Notes: a model not told the origin generated them from the letters alone. Counted from the stretch's first letter, positions 26,403 through 35,064 are shown. The stretch is DNA of 64,000 nucleotides from Micromonospora_G sp044458865 (GCF_044458865.1 NZ_JBITIH010000003.1:186001-250000); one strand, 5' to 3'. Numbers and translations: made by a program.

Positions 26403-26456
26403 GTTAGGAAGGGGCCCTTCCTCTACCAAAAACGATAAGAAGGGGCCCTTCCTTAC
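26403..26456. repeat. Palindromic element copy 1 (AAGGGGCCC family)
   Basis: Two arms close to GGAAGGGGCCCTTCC flank the spacer CTCTACCAAAAACGATA. The element occurs four times in this window. This copy lies at the nuoH 3' end, and its terminal TTA supplies the nuoH stop codon. Confidence 0.9.
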
Positions 26457-27415
26457 ATCGCGACGCGGACGGCGGCGGTGAGGACCAGTTGGCCCAGCGC
26501 CACCGGCACCAGGACCAGCCAGCAGAGCCGCTGGAGCTGGTCCTCGCGCAGCCTCGGGTAGGCGACCCGGAACCAGATCACCACGAACGAGACGAGGAAG
26601 ATCTTGATGAGGGTCCAGAGCCAACCCAGGTACTCGTCACCGAACGGGCCCTGCCAGCCGCCGAGGAAGAGCACCGTGGTCAGCGCGGCGATCACCACGA
26701 TGCCGACGTACTCGGCGAGCAGGAAGAACGCGAACCGCAGCCCGGTGTACTCGGTCAGGTAGCCGAAGACCAGTTCGGAGTCGGCGATCGGCATGTCGAA
26801 CGGGGGCCGACGGATCTCGGCCAGCCCGGCGACGAAGAAGACCAGCATCGCCGGCGCCTGCCAGACCAACCACCACGGCTGCCACGCCTCGACGATGCCC
26901 GGCAGGCTCAGCGTCCCGGCGGCCATCGCCACGCTCGCCGCCGAGAGCACCAGCGGCAGCTCGTAGCCGAGCAACTGGGCCGCCCCCCGCAACCCGCCCA
27001 GCAGGCTGTACTTGTTCGCCGAGGCCCACGCCGACATGAGCACCGCCACCACGCCGACGCCGATCACGGCAAGGACGAAGAAGAGGCCGATGTCCAGCGG
27101 CTGCCCGACCAGATCACCCGGTCCGAGCGGGATGACCAGCAGGGCCAACAGGTACGGCACCAGCGCCACCACCGGGGCCAGCCGGAACACCGCCCGGTCG
27201 GCCGTACGGGGAGTCACGTCCTCCTTCTGCACGAACTTGATCCCGTCGGCGATCAACTGGGCCCAACCGTGGAACCCGCCCGCGTACATCGGGCCGAGCC
27301 GGCCCTGCATGTGCGCCATCACCTTGTGTTCGAGCTGCCCGACCACGAGCGGCAGGGTGAGGAAGGCCACCACCACCGCGACCACCCGGATCAGCAGTTC
27401 CAGCCAGAGCGGCAT
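26453..27415 (-). CDS. nuoH: NADH-quinone oxidoreductase-like subunit H
   Basis: The membrane subunit that joins the peripheral arm and lines the quinone tunnel. The 320-residue product has eight hydrophobic segments and the conserved loops QLEHKVMAHMQGRLGPMYAG, GLRGAAQLLGYELPLVLSAA and AEIRRPPFDMPIADSEL, which face quinone. The start overlaps the nuoC stop (TGATG). The stop codon lies inside the palindromic element, so the last residues may differ from the ancestral C-terminus. Confidence 0.95.
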   Translation of the reverse strand: MPLWLELLIRVVAVVVAFLTLPLVVGQLEHKVMAHMQGRLGPMYAGGFHGWAQLIADGIKFVQKEDVTPRTADRAVFRLAPVVALVPYLLALLVIPLGPGDLVGQPLDIGLFFVLAVIGVGVVAVLMSAWASANKYSLLGGLRGAAQLLGYELPLVLSAASVAMAAGTLSLPGIVEAWQPWWLVWQAPAMLVFFVAGLAEIRRPPFDMPIADSELVFGYLTEYTGLRFAFFLLAEYVGIVVIAALTTVLFLGGWQGPFGDEYLGWLWTLIKIFLVSFVVIWFRVAYPRLREDQLQRLCWLVLVPVALGQLVLTAAVRVAM

Positions 27416-27993
27416 CAGCGGTCGCCCCATTCACCCGGGGCCGGTACGCCCGGCGGGCGCATCGGCGCCCGGCGCGCCGCCCCCGCCTCCGACTCGCCCG
27501 GTTCCTTCGCCCCTGGCCACGGCTTGGCGACCCGGGAGGCGAGCACGAACTCCTTGCGTAGCGGATGCCCCTCGAACTCCGGCGGCAGCAGCAGTGGCTG
27601 GATGTTCTCGTGCCCGGTGAAGCCGATGCCGAACATCTCGTACGTCTCGCGCTCGTGCCACGCCGCGCCGGGAAAAAGGTCCACCACGGACGGCACCTCC
27701 GGCGCTGACAGGGGCACCCGGGTCCGCAGCAGCACCCCGTGCCGGTGCCGCGTGGACCAGAGGTGGGCGACCACGTCGAACCCGTCGGCAAGCTCGTCCA
27801 CGGCGGAGAGCCAGTCGAAGAAGTCGCAGGCCAGGTCGGCGTCGTCGCGGGCGGTCCGGAGCGCGTCCCGCCAGCTTTCCGGCGGTACGTCGACGGTGGC
27901 ACGCGCGTACGCCTGCCCACCGGACAGCCCGACGGTGGCCGGCGCCCCGCCGAGCAGCGAGCCCAGCCGCGTACCGATCTCCTCCGGGGTCAT
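27415..27993 (-). CDS. nuoC: NADH-quinone oxidoreductase-like subunit C
   Basis: A 192-residue 30-kDa-type subunit. The signature ERETYEMFGIGFTGHENI (about residues 115-132) and LRKEFVLASR are present. An acidic N-terminal domain precedes and a Pro/Gly-rich tail follows. nuoD, normally next and contacting NuoC, is absent here, and NuoC is directly coupled to nuoH. Confidence 0.92.
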   Translation of the reverse strand: MTPEEIGTRLGSLLGGAPATVGLSGGQAYARATVDVPPESWRDALRTARDDADLACDFFDWLSAVDELADGFDVVAHLWSTRHRHGVLLRTRVPLSAPEVPSVVDLFPGAAWHERETYEMFGIGFTGHENIQPLLLPPEFEGHPLRKEFVLASRVAKPWPGAKEPGESEAGAARRAPMRPPGVPAPGEWGDR

Positions 27994-28140
27994 GCCCGCG
28001 ATCCTATGACCCCGGGCCGCCGTTCACCTCAGCCCACGAGCCAAGTGACCACCCGTCCCACCTCCGGTCGGGTGGGCGCCCGGCCGGCTCCGCCCGTCTT
28101 TCGCTGCGGAAACCGTGGCGTGCACGGGAGAATGGGCAAC

Positions 28141-29184
28141 GTGCGCGCCGTGACCATCACTCCCGGAGTCCCGAACTCGCTGCGCCTCGCCGACGACTAT
28201 CCCGAACCGCCGATCGACGAGGGCGCGGTGCTGGTAGAGGCGATCTCAGTGGGCATCTGCGGAACCGACCGGGAGATCATCGACGGGCACTACGGCGAGG
28301 CACCGGCCGGCGCCTCCGAACTCGTCCTCGGTCACGAGTCGCTCGGCCGCGTGCTGGAGGACCCCACCGGCTCGCTGCGTCCCGGCGACCTGGTCGCCGG
28401 GGTGGTCCGACACCCCGATCCGATGCCCTGCCCCAACTGCGCGGTCGGCGAGTGGGACATGTGCCGGAACGGGCAGTACACCGAGCACGGCATCAAGGGG
28501 CTGGCCGGGTTCGCCCGGCAACGGTGGCGGGTGGACCCCGAGTTCGCCGTACGGCTGGAACCGGCCCTGGCCGACGTCGGCACCCTGCTCGAACCGACGA
28601 GCGTGGTGGCGAAGGCGTGGGAACACATCGAACGGATCGGCAGCCGGTCGGTCTGGCTGCCCGAGACCGTCCTGGTCACCGGTGCCGGGCCGATCGGGTT
28701 GCTGGCCGCCCTGCTGGCGTGCCAGCGAGGGCTGACCGTGCACGTGCTGGACCTGGCCACCACCGGCCCGAAGCCGGATCTGGTCCGGGCCCTCGGCGCG
28801 CAGTACCACAGCACCGGGATAGCCGCGCTCGGTTTCGCCCCCGACGTGGTGCTCGAATGCACAGGAGCCCCGTCCCTCGTACTGGACGTGATGTGCCAGG
28901 CCGCCCCGAACGGGATCGTCTGCCTCACCGGCGTCTCCACCGGCGGCCGTCTGATCGACTTCGACGCGGGGGCGCTCAACCGGGACCTGGTGCTGGAGAA
29001 CAACGTGGTCTTCGGCTCGGTCAACGCCAACCGACGGCACTGGGACATCGCCGCCTCGGCGCTGGCTCGGGCCGACCGGGAGTGGCTGACCTCGCTGATC
29101 AGCCGCCGGGTGCCGGTGGAGGCGTACACCGAGGCGTACACCCCCGCGCCCGACGACATCAAGACGGTGCTCGACTTCGCCTGA
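28141..29184 (+). CDS. Glucose 1-dehydrogenase-like zinc alcohol dehydrogenase
   Basis: A 347-residue medium-chain dehydrogenase resembling archaeal/actinobacterial glucose dehydrogenases. Catalytic zinc ligands are in GICGTDREI and LGHES. The structural-lobe cysteines appear as CPNC...DMC (only three seen). The Rossmann motif is TGAGPIGLLAAL. The substrate is probably an aldose; NAD or NADP preference cannot be told. A GTG with GGGAG upstream was chosen; an in-frame ATG lies nine bases earlier. It runs against the surrounding nuo genes. Confidence 0.88.
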   Translation: MRAVTITPGVPNSLRLADDYPEPPIDEGAVLVEAISVGICGTDREIIDGHYGEAPAGASELVLGHESLGRVLEDPTGSLRPGDLVAGVVRHPDPMPCPNCAVGEWDMCRNGQYTEHGIKGLAGFARQRWRVDPEFAVRLEPALADVGTLLEPTSVVAKAWEHIERIGSRSVWLPETVLVTGAGPIGLLAALLACQRGLTVHVLDLATTGPKPDLVRALGAQYHSTGIAALGFAPDVVLECTGAPSLVLDVMCQAAPNGIVCLTGVSTGGRLIDFDAGALNRDLVLENNVVFGSVNANRRHWDIAASALARADREWLTSLISRRVPVEAYTEAYTPAPDDIKTVLDFA

Positions 29185-29258
29185 CCGACGCCGCCTGGCC
29201 CAAGCCGCCTGACCGACGCTGTCGGCCCGGCCGTGGCGGCGCCCCGGCGTCCGGGGGG

Positions 29259-30566
29259 TCAGAGCCCCGGCAGGCGCCCGTTACGGAACAGGTCGACGAA
29301 GATCTGGTGGTCCCGGCGGGCCCGCAACCCGTAGGCGTGCGCGAACTCCACCAGGTGCGCCACGAACCCGCTCTCGTCCTTCTCCACCACCGCGACGATC
29401 TCCTCCTCGGTGGAGAAGTCGACCAGGTCGTGGCTGGACTCGTCGTCGGCCACCGAGTGCATCCGGGCCACCGCCCGGCCCAGGTCGCCGATCACGCCGG
29501 CGAGCTCCGCCGGCTCGTTCACGTCGGACCAGTCCAGGTCGGCCGCGTACGGGGAGACCTCGGCGACCAACTGGCCGACCCCGCTCAGCTCGGTGAAGCC
29601 CAGCCACGGGTCGGCGTGCGCCTGCAACGCGCGCTGCGACTCGGCGGTCCGGTGCCCCTGGTGCTGGAAATAGCCCCGGACACCCTCGTCGTCGATGTAC
29701 CGCGCCACCGCCGGCACCTGCGCCTGCTTCATGTAGATCACCACGTCGTTCTCCAGCGCCTGGGTGTGTCCCTCCAGCAGCAGGTTGTACGACGGCAGGC
29801 CGGCCGAACCGATGCCCACACCCTTGCGCAGCACGACGTCCTTGATCTGCGCCGCGACCGGGCGCAGCCCGCCGACAGCCGGCAGGGTGCCGAGGTAGCG
29901 CTCGTACGCCGTGACCACCTCGGCCCGGGCCGCCTCGTCGATCTCGAACACGCCGTCGCCGACCGCGAACCGGCGCTCGTAGCTGTCGATCGTGGTCTGG
30001 GCGGAGAGCAGGTCGACCCGGGTGGCCAACCGCGCCCGCTGGAGCACCGTACGCAGTACCCCGTCGGCGTTGTCGAGCGTGATCGAGCCGATCGCCTCCT
30101 CGCCGCCGGCCGCGATCGCCCTCAGTTCGGTCAGGTACGTCCCGGCGAACCGGGTCACCAGGTCGGTGATCGCGTCGTCGGAGAGCGCCTTGGCGTACCC
30201 GATCAGGGCCACGCTCGCCACGAACCGTTTCAGATCCCAGGAGAACGGCCCGACGTACGCCTCGTCGAAGTCGTTGACGTTGAAGACAAGCTGGCCGGAA
30301 CCGTTCATGTAGGTGCCGAAGTTCTCCGCGTGCAGGTCCCCGTGGATCCAGACCCGGCTGGTACGCGGGTTCAGGAACCGGTCGTCGGCGAAGTCTCCGG
30401 TCAGGTCGGCGTAGAAAACTGAGGCGCTGCCCCGGTAGAAGGCGAAAGGCGAGGCGGCCATCTTGCGAAACTTGCGGCGGAACGCGGCCGGGTCCAGTGC
30501 CATCGACTCGCCGAACTCGGCGATCAGGATGTCGACCAGCTGGTCCGCCCGTTGATCAGTGCTCAT
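29259..30566 (-). CDS. DUF2252 family protein
   Basis: A 435-residue member of DUF2252, related to aminoglycoside-phosphotransferase-like kinases. The catalytic-loop-like HGDLHAENFGTY and the following metal-site-like NVNDFDEAYVGPF are intact, so phosphotransfer is plausible, but no substrate is established. It lies between nuoB and nuoC in the same direction as them, convergent with the dehydrogenase. Confidence 0.88.
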   Translation of the reverse strand: MSTDQRADQLVDILIAEFGESMALDPAAFRRKFRKMAASPFAFYRGSASVFYADLTGDFADDRFLNPRTSRVWIHGDLHAENFGTYMNGSGQLVFNVNDFDEAYVGPFSWDLKRFVASVALIGYAKALSDDAITDLVTRFAGTYLTELRAIAAGGEEAIGSITLDNADGVLRTVLQRARLATRVDLLSAQTTIDSYERRFAVGDGVFEIDEAARAEVVTAYERYLGTLPAVGGLRPVAAQIKDVVLRKGVGIGSAGLPSYNLLLEGHTQALENDVVIYMKQAQVPAVARYIDDEGVRGYFQHQGHRTAESQRALQAHADPWLGFTELSGVGQLVAEVSPYAADLDWSDVNEPAELAGVIGDLGRAVARMHSVADDESSHDLVDFSTEEEIVAVVEKDESGFVAHLVEFAHAYGLRARRDHQIFVDLFRNGRLPGL

Positions 30567-30610
30567 GTCGGCAGGCTAGCCCGCCCCACCCAACCCCCCA
30601 CCCCAACGGG

Positions 30611-30659
30611 TAAGGAAGGGCCCCTTGTTATCGCTTTTCGTAGAGGAAGGGGCCCTTCC
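30611..30659. repeat. Palindromic element copy 2 (AAGGGGCCC family)
   Basis: Arms TAAGGAAGGGCCCCTT and GGAAGGGGCCCTTCC flank GTTATCGCTTTTCGTAGA. It sits in the gap between the nuoB 3' end and the DUF2252 start, with its spacer in the opposite orientation to copy 1. Confidence 0.9.
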
Positions 30660-30720
30660 AAACGCCTTCAGCGGTGAGAGCTCACGCTGGGCGGGTGGGG
30701 GTCACGCTGGGCGGTGGGGG

Positions 30721-31284
30721 TCAGTTGGCGGGTGGGCGTACCGGGGGCGCGGTGAGCGAGGCGACGCTGCGCCCGGTGCCGGCGTCCACCGGCGCGGCCA
30801 GCGGGTCGGGGCGGGCCACCCCGCCGACCCCGGACTGCTCCGCGGCGATCTTCTCCTGCAGGCGGAGGATGCCGTGCAGCAGCGCCTCCGGCCGTGGCGG
30901 GCAACCGGGTACGTAGACGTCGACCGGGATGAGCTGGTCGACTCCCTTGGTCACCGAGTAGGAGTCCCAGTACGGGCCACCGCAGTTGGAGCAGGAACCG
31001 AAGGAGATGACGTACTTCGGCTCGGGCATCTGGTCGTAGAGGCGCTTGATCGCGGGCGCCATCTTGTCGGTCACCGTCCCGGAGACCACCATCAGGTCCG
31101 CCTGGCGCGGACCGTGGGCGAACGGGATCACGCCCAACCGGATGAAGTCGTGCCGCCCCATGCTGGTGGCGATGAACTCGATGGCGCAGCAGGCGAGCCC
31201 GAAGTTGAAGACCCAGAGCGAGTAACGCCGGCCCCAGTTGAGCACGAACCGGATCGGCTCGCCGAGCACCCCCGGTAGTTGCAT
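30721..31284 (-). CDS. nuoB: NADH-quinone oxidoreductase-like subunit B
   Basis: NuoB holds the terminal cluster N2 that reduces quinone. The 187-residue product keeps all four ligands: adjacent Cys32-Cys33 (GLACCAIEF), Cys98 (GSCSNCGG) and Cys128 (VPGCPPRPE). The last ~35 residues are an Ala/Pro-rich extension. It is the first gene of the cluster on this strand; nuoA is not upstream, and a divergent sigma-factor gene follows instead. Confidence 0.95.
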   Translation of the reverse strand: MQLPGVLGEPIRFVLNWGRRYSLWVFNFGLACCAIEFIATSMGRHDFIRLGVIPFAHGPRQADLMVVSGTVTDKMAPAIKRLYDQMPEPKYVISFGSCSNCGGPYWDSYSVTKGVDQLIPVDVYVPGCPPRPEALLHGILRLQEKIAAEQSGVGGVARPDPLAAPVDAGTGRSVASLTAPPVRPPAN

Positions 31285-31415
31285 GCTCTTTCCCCCTCTT
31301 GGTCCGCCACCCGACAGTGAACCACAGCATCCTCGTCACGATCGCGCGCAACCGACCCCGGGGGCAGCACGTGTTACCGGCGTCCTCGGGCGCAGGCCCG
31401 GACGGGGAGGAAAGA

Positions 31416-31979
31416 GTGACGGTGACGACAGAGCCGGGCATCCACGCTTCACCACCGGTCGTTCCCGCTGGTGCAGCGAGCCCGGGGCGGGCCGAGCTCA
31501 TCAACTTCGATGCGTTCTACCACGCCCACTTCAGGTCCCTGACCGTGCACCTCTGCGCGTACACGGGGGATCTGGGGCAGGCCCAGGAGCTGGTGCAGGA
31601 GGCGTTCTGCCGCGCCTTCGCCCGCTGGGACAAGGTGGTCCGCTACGACGACCCGGTGGCCTGGGTACGCCGGGTCGCCTGGAACCTGGCCACCAGCCGC
31701 TGGCGGCGGCTGCGTACGGCCCAGAACTACCTGCGCCGACAGCGGGAGGAGGTCGTTCCCGGGCCGAATCCGGATCGGGTCGCCCTCACCGCCGCCCTCG
31801 CCCAACTGCCGCCGAAGCATCGGCGGGCGGTGGTGCTGCACCACCTCGGCGACATGTCCATCGCCGAGATCGCCCGGCAGGAGGGAGTCGCGGAAGGCAC
31901 CGTCAAGTCGTGGCTGCACCGCGCCCGCGCCGCCCTCGCCGCCGAGCTGACCGACCGTAAGGAGCAGAGTCATGGCTGA
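31416..31979 (+). CDS. SigE-family ECF RNA polymerase sigma factor
   Basis: A 187-residue group IV sigma factor. Region 2 spans about 30-95 (FDAFYHAHFRSLTVHLCAYT; QELVQEAFCRAFARWDKV; VRRVAWNLATSRWRRL) and region 4 about 120-175 (LPPKHRRAVVLHHLGDMSIA; GVAEGTVKSWLHRARAALA). The GTG start has GGGGAGGAAAGA upstream; the open frame extends to 31299 without a site. The downstream membrane-protein gene overlaps it by 8 bases, the usual arrangement for a sigma factor and its membrane regulator. Confidence 0.9.
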   Translation: MTVTTEPGIHASPPVVPAGAASPGRAELINFDAFYHAHFRSLTVHLCAYTGDLGQAQELVQEAFCRAFARWDKVVRYDDPVAWVRRVAWNLATSRWRRLRTAQNYLRRQREEVVPGPNPDRVALTAALAQLPPKHRRAVVLHHLGDMSIAEIARQEGVAEGTVKSWLHRARAALAAELTDRKEQSHG

Positions 31980-33222
31980 CCAGAACGAGTTCGCCTACGA
32001 CGACTCCGGTCTGGACGCCGAGTTCACCGCGTTCCGGACCGGCCTGATTGATCAGGTCGTCCCACCCGGACCGGATGCCGTACGGAGCACGGTCCGGCAC
32101 CGCAAGCGGGTGGCGACCACCACCGGTGTGGCGCTCGCCCTGGTCCTCGTCGTCGGCCCGGTGGCCGGTTACGCGGCGCTGAACCGTCCCTCGCCGCCCA
32201 CTCCGGGGCCGGCGGTGACCGGCACGCCGACGATCGACCCCACCCCGTCGACCAGCCCGACCCCGTCGCCGACCCCGTCGCCGAGCGGCACTCCGGCGGC
32301 GCCGGACGGGAAGATCAGCAAGGCGGACCTGCTCAACGCCCGGGTGACACTGCCGGCGTGGCGTTCGACCGCTGCGCAGTGGTGCGTCACGAAGAACGTC
32401 CGACTGGACGACGACCCGAAGATGAAGCACCCGTCACTGGTCACGCTCGTTCACGGCGACGTGGACGACGACGGCGCCGACGAGACGGTCGCGCTGTTGA
32501 CCTGCCCGATCGAGGACCGGTCGTCGACCCGGCAGGTGGTGGCATTCGACCGGGACGACGCCGGCAATGTCGTCACCCTTGGCCAGGTCGTCAACACCGG
32601 TGCGGGAATCGACCAGATCATGGGCATCCAATTCGATGGTTCAGGCACGCTGCGCGCCCAGGTCGGTGATATTCCGGACTGTTGCGCCGTGCCGAAGGAG
32701 TGGTCACAGAAGCAGTGGCGCGGCTACCGCTGGAATGGTTCGGAATTCACCCAGACGTCGGGACCCGAATCGTTCGGCCCGAACCCGCTCTTCACCGATC
32801 TGCGGGTGGTCAGCGCCAGTCGGGTCACCTTTACCGAGAACCCTGAGGATCCGGTGTGGGGGATGCGGCACGGTTCCGTGACGGTGAAGATCCGCAATGC
32901 CGGCAGCACCGCCAGCAAGACCGCACGGCTCACGCTGACCTTCGACACCGGTGTCCTGCGACACGAGGGAAACGGCTGGTCAGCCTGCACGAAGGTGAGC
33001 AACACGGCCTCCGTACCGGCGAACACGCTCTTCTGTGACCTGGCCCCGCTGCGCCCCGGTGAGGAGCGGACGCTCGTCCTCGGGTTGGGCAACAGCGCCG
33101 CCCAGCCGGACAGCGGCACCGCGACGGCGGACCTGTCGAACCGGCAGATGGTGGAGAACGAGGAGTTCGTCGTTCCGGACTCGAACGACCGTAACAACAG
33201 GGCGCAATTTCAGTTCGGCTGA
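31972..33222 (+). CDS. Membrane-anchored partner of the sigma factor
   Basis: A 416-residue single-pass protein: about 45 cytoplasmic residues, a membrane helix at about 47-68 (VALALVLVVGPVAGYAAL), a Pro/Thr/Ser-rich stalk (about 70-108), a domain with the Ca-loop-like HGDVDDDGADET, and a C-terminal immunoglobulin-like domain (about 295-410) with a Cys pair and the ending VPDSNDRNNRAQFQF. Overlap with the sigma gene suggests an anti-sigma role, but the short cytoplasmic part has no recognisable zinc anti-sigma motif. The C-terminal domain recurs in the next gene product. Confidence 0.75.
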   Translation: MADQNEFAYDDSGLDAEFTAFRTGLIDQVVPPGPDAVRSTVRHRKRVATTTGVALALVLVVGPVAGYAALNRPSPPTPGPAVTGTPTIDPTPSTSPTPSPTPSPSGTPAAPDGKISKADLLNARVTLPAWRSTAAQWCVTKNVRLDDDPKMKHPSLVTLVHGDVDDDGADETVALLTCPIEDRSSTRQVVAFDRDDAGNVVTLGQVVNTGAGIDQIMGIQFDGSGTLRAQVGDIPDCCAVPKEWSQKQWRGYRWNGSEFTQTSGPESFGPNPLFTDLRVVSASRVTFTENPEDPVWGMRHGSVTVKIRNAGSTASKTARLTLTFDTGVLRHEGNGWSACTKVSNTASVPANTLFCDLAPLRPGEERTLVLGLGNSAAQPDSGTATADLSNRQMVENEEFVVPDSNDRNNRAQFQFG

Positions 33223-33261
33223 GCATCCAGCCGATAGTTCCGCCGCCAGAACCGCACCTGT

Positions 33262-33297
33262 CTGGCCCGTACCCGGGGATTTCCGGGTACGGGCCAG
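33262..33297 (+). terminator. Terminator after the sigma-partner gene
   Basis: A perfect 15-bp stem (CTGGCCCGTACCCGG and its complement) with a 6-base loop begins 40 bases after the stop codon. It separates the sigma operon from the secreted-protein gene. Confidence 0.8.
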
Positions 33298-33434
33298 TGG
33301 CATTTCCGGACCATCGTGACAACTGTCGGCTGCGCGACAAAGATCGTCCGCAACCACATTTACCGACGAGGCGTGTCTTGCTCGATGCCGAGGCAGACAG
33401 CGCCGCGGCACACGGGGACCCAACTGGAGGAACA

Positions 33435-34361
33435 ATGTCCGTCTCGACGCGTCGCCGGGTAATCGCCGGAATGCTCGGTACCGCCGCCGTCCTGGGGGCC
33501 TGGGCGCCAGCCACGGCTACCGCCGCCCCGGCGCAGCACGGCTCGTCCGTCTCGGTCGGCCGGCTGGTGCTGGTGCCGACCGACCGCGGCTACCACGGCA
33601 CGCTGCCGATCACGATCGTCAACCGTGGCCAGGCCGACGCCTACCCCGTCGTCACCCTCACCGAGCCGGTCGGTGGGGCGTTCACCGGGATGCTGCCCGG
33701 CAGCGCCTGCTTCCCCTCCGCCGACGTCCCGCGACGGACGATCAGCTGCACCCTCGGCACGGCGTTCATGCCGGGCGAGCGGCGTACCGTCGAGGCCGCC
33801 TTCGAGGTGCTGACCCCTGCCCGGCCGTATGCGATGGTGGCGACCGGTGGACGGGTCGACGTCTCGGTCGACGGGACGACGTTGCGCGGTGGTGCCGCCG
33901 TCTCGGCCCTGTTCCGCCCCACCTCCGGGTCGCTACGCAACCCCCGGCCGTACGTCCAGGACACCGTCGCCGACGGCTGGGTCAAGCTCGACGCCGCCAC
34001 CCTGGTCCAGCAGCCCGACGGCAGCTACGCCGGCCGTCTGCCGGTGACCGTCGGATACCTCAGCGACACCCCGCACAGCACCCCGCAGGTGGAGCTGATC
34101 GTGCCGGAGGGCGTCCGGGTGCTCGGCACCGACGAGGGCTCCTGCCCGTTCTCCTGGTGCACCGTCCCGGGCGGCGAGTTCATGCCCGGTGAGCGTCGGA
34201 GCTTCGACGTGCTGCTGACCGCCCCGGCTGAGATCGCCGCCGGGCCACTGGGCGACGGGACGGCGAACCTGCGTCTGTCGTACGGCAACAACGAGGTGCC
34301 GGACCGGAACCCGGCGAACAACACGGCGACCTTCGCGGTCACCGCCGTGGCGGCCTACTGA
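33435..34361 (+). CDS. Secreted protein with two Ig-like repeats
   Basis: A 308-residue exported protein. A signal peptide (MSVSTRRRVIAGMLGTAAVL..., cleavage probably after ATATAA) precedes two repeats of about 130 residues. Each has a YxGxLPxTV start, a Cys pair and FMPGERR. The second ends VPDRNPANNTATFAV, matching the end of the membrane protein upstream. Such CARDB/DUF11-like folds serve adhesion or cell-wall contact. GGAGG lies 6 bases before the ATG. No enzyme motif seen. Confidence 0.75.
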   Translation: MSVSTRRRVIAGMLGTAAVLGAWAPATATAAPAQHGSSVSVGRLVLVPTDRGYHGTLPITIVNRGQADAYPVVTLTEPVGGAFTGMLPGSACFPSADVPRRTISCTLGTAFMPGERRTVEAAFEVLTPARPYAMVATGGRVDVSVDGTTLRGGAAVSALFRPTSGSLRNPRPYVQDTVADGWVKLDAATLVQQPDGSYAGRLPVTVGYLSDTPHSTPQVELIVPEGVRVLGTDEGSCPFSWCTVPGGEFMPGERRSFDVLLTAPAEIAAGPLGDGTANLRLSYGNNEVPDRNPANNTATFAVTAVAAY

Positions 34362-34376
34362 TTCGGTAGCCGGAAG

Positions 34377-34418
34377 ACGGTGGTGCCCGGCGGGAACGAT
34401 TCCGCCGGGCACCACCGT
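34377..34418. terminator. Bidirectional terminator
   Basis: A perfect 17-bp stem (ACGGTGGTGCCCGGCGG and its complement) with an 8-base loop lies between two convergent genes. Confidence 0.9.
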
Positions 34419-34437
34419 TCTCGCGTCGTGGGCAAGC

Positions 34438-35064
34438 TCAGCCGAGCATGGCGAGCATCTGGTTGATCTGGGCGGTACGGGACTGGTCGATCCGGCCGGC
34501 CAACGCCCTGGCCTCGGGGTTCTGCCCGAACGTGGTCTCGTTGCGGGCCATCTCGACCGCGTTGTGCTGGTGTGCGATGAGCAGGTTGAGGAAGGCCGAC
34601 TCGAAATCGGCACCGCTGGCCCGGCCCAGTGCCGCGATCTGCTCCGGTCCGGTCGCCGGCAGTCCGCCGTGGTCGGCGTGGGCGTGCGCGTTCGGGTCCG
34701 CCTCGGTCGGCTCGCCCCAACTCCGCAGCCAGCCGCGCATCGTTTCCTGCTCCTCGGTCTGGGTGACGTCGATCGCCGCGGCCAGGATGCGTACCTCCGT
34801 CCGCTGGGCCCGGCTCTGCGCCAACCGCACCAGTTCCAGGCCCTGTCCGTGGTGGGTGACCATCATCTGCAGGAACATCACGTCCGCCGGATTGAACGAC
34901 CCCGGTGCCGCGACGCTCGCCGGGACCGAGGCGGGGGCCGCCGATCCGGAGGTGTCCGGCCCGGGTACGGCCGGTGTGGCGCCGGTCGCGGCGGGCCCGC
35001 CGGCGCAGCCGGCCATCAGTAGCAGGACGAGCGGGGCGAGCAGGGTACGTCGGTAACGGGCCAT
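34438..35064 (-). CDS. DUF305 lipoprotein
   Basis: A 208-residue lipoprotein: lipobox LLMAGC with Cys20, a short Ala/Pro-rich spacer, then a DUF305 four-helix domain with DVMFLQMMVTHHGQGLELVR and LLIAHQHNAVEMARNE. The repeated Met/His pairs are typical of this family, often linked to copper or other metal handling outside the membrane. AGGAGACGGGAC precedes the ATG. Confidence 0.88.
   Translation of the reverse strand: MARYRRTLLAPLVLLLMAGCAGGPAATGATPAVPGPDTSGSAAPASVPASVAAPGSFNPADVMFLQMMVTHHGQGLELVRLAQSRAQRTEVRILAAAIDVTQTEEQETMRGWLRSWGEPTEADPNAHAHADHGGLPATGPEQIAALGRASGADFESAFLNLLIAHQHNAVEMARNETTFGQNPEARALAGRIDQSRTAQINQMLAMLG

Noticed and set aside
28132..28140. ATG start nine bases upstream for the glucose-dehydrogenase-like gene
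   Set aside because: The GGGAG site is too close to this ATG and correctly spaced for the following GTG; not excluded absolutely.
28452..30422. Long plus-strand frame covering the dehydrogenase end and DUF2252 antisense
   Set aside because: Spans two real genes in wrong frames; no start site and no family resemblance.
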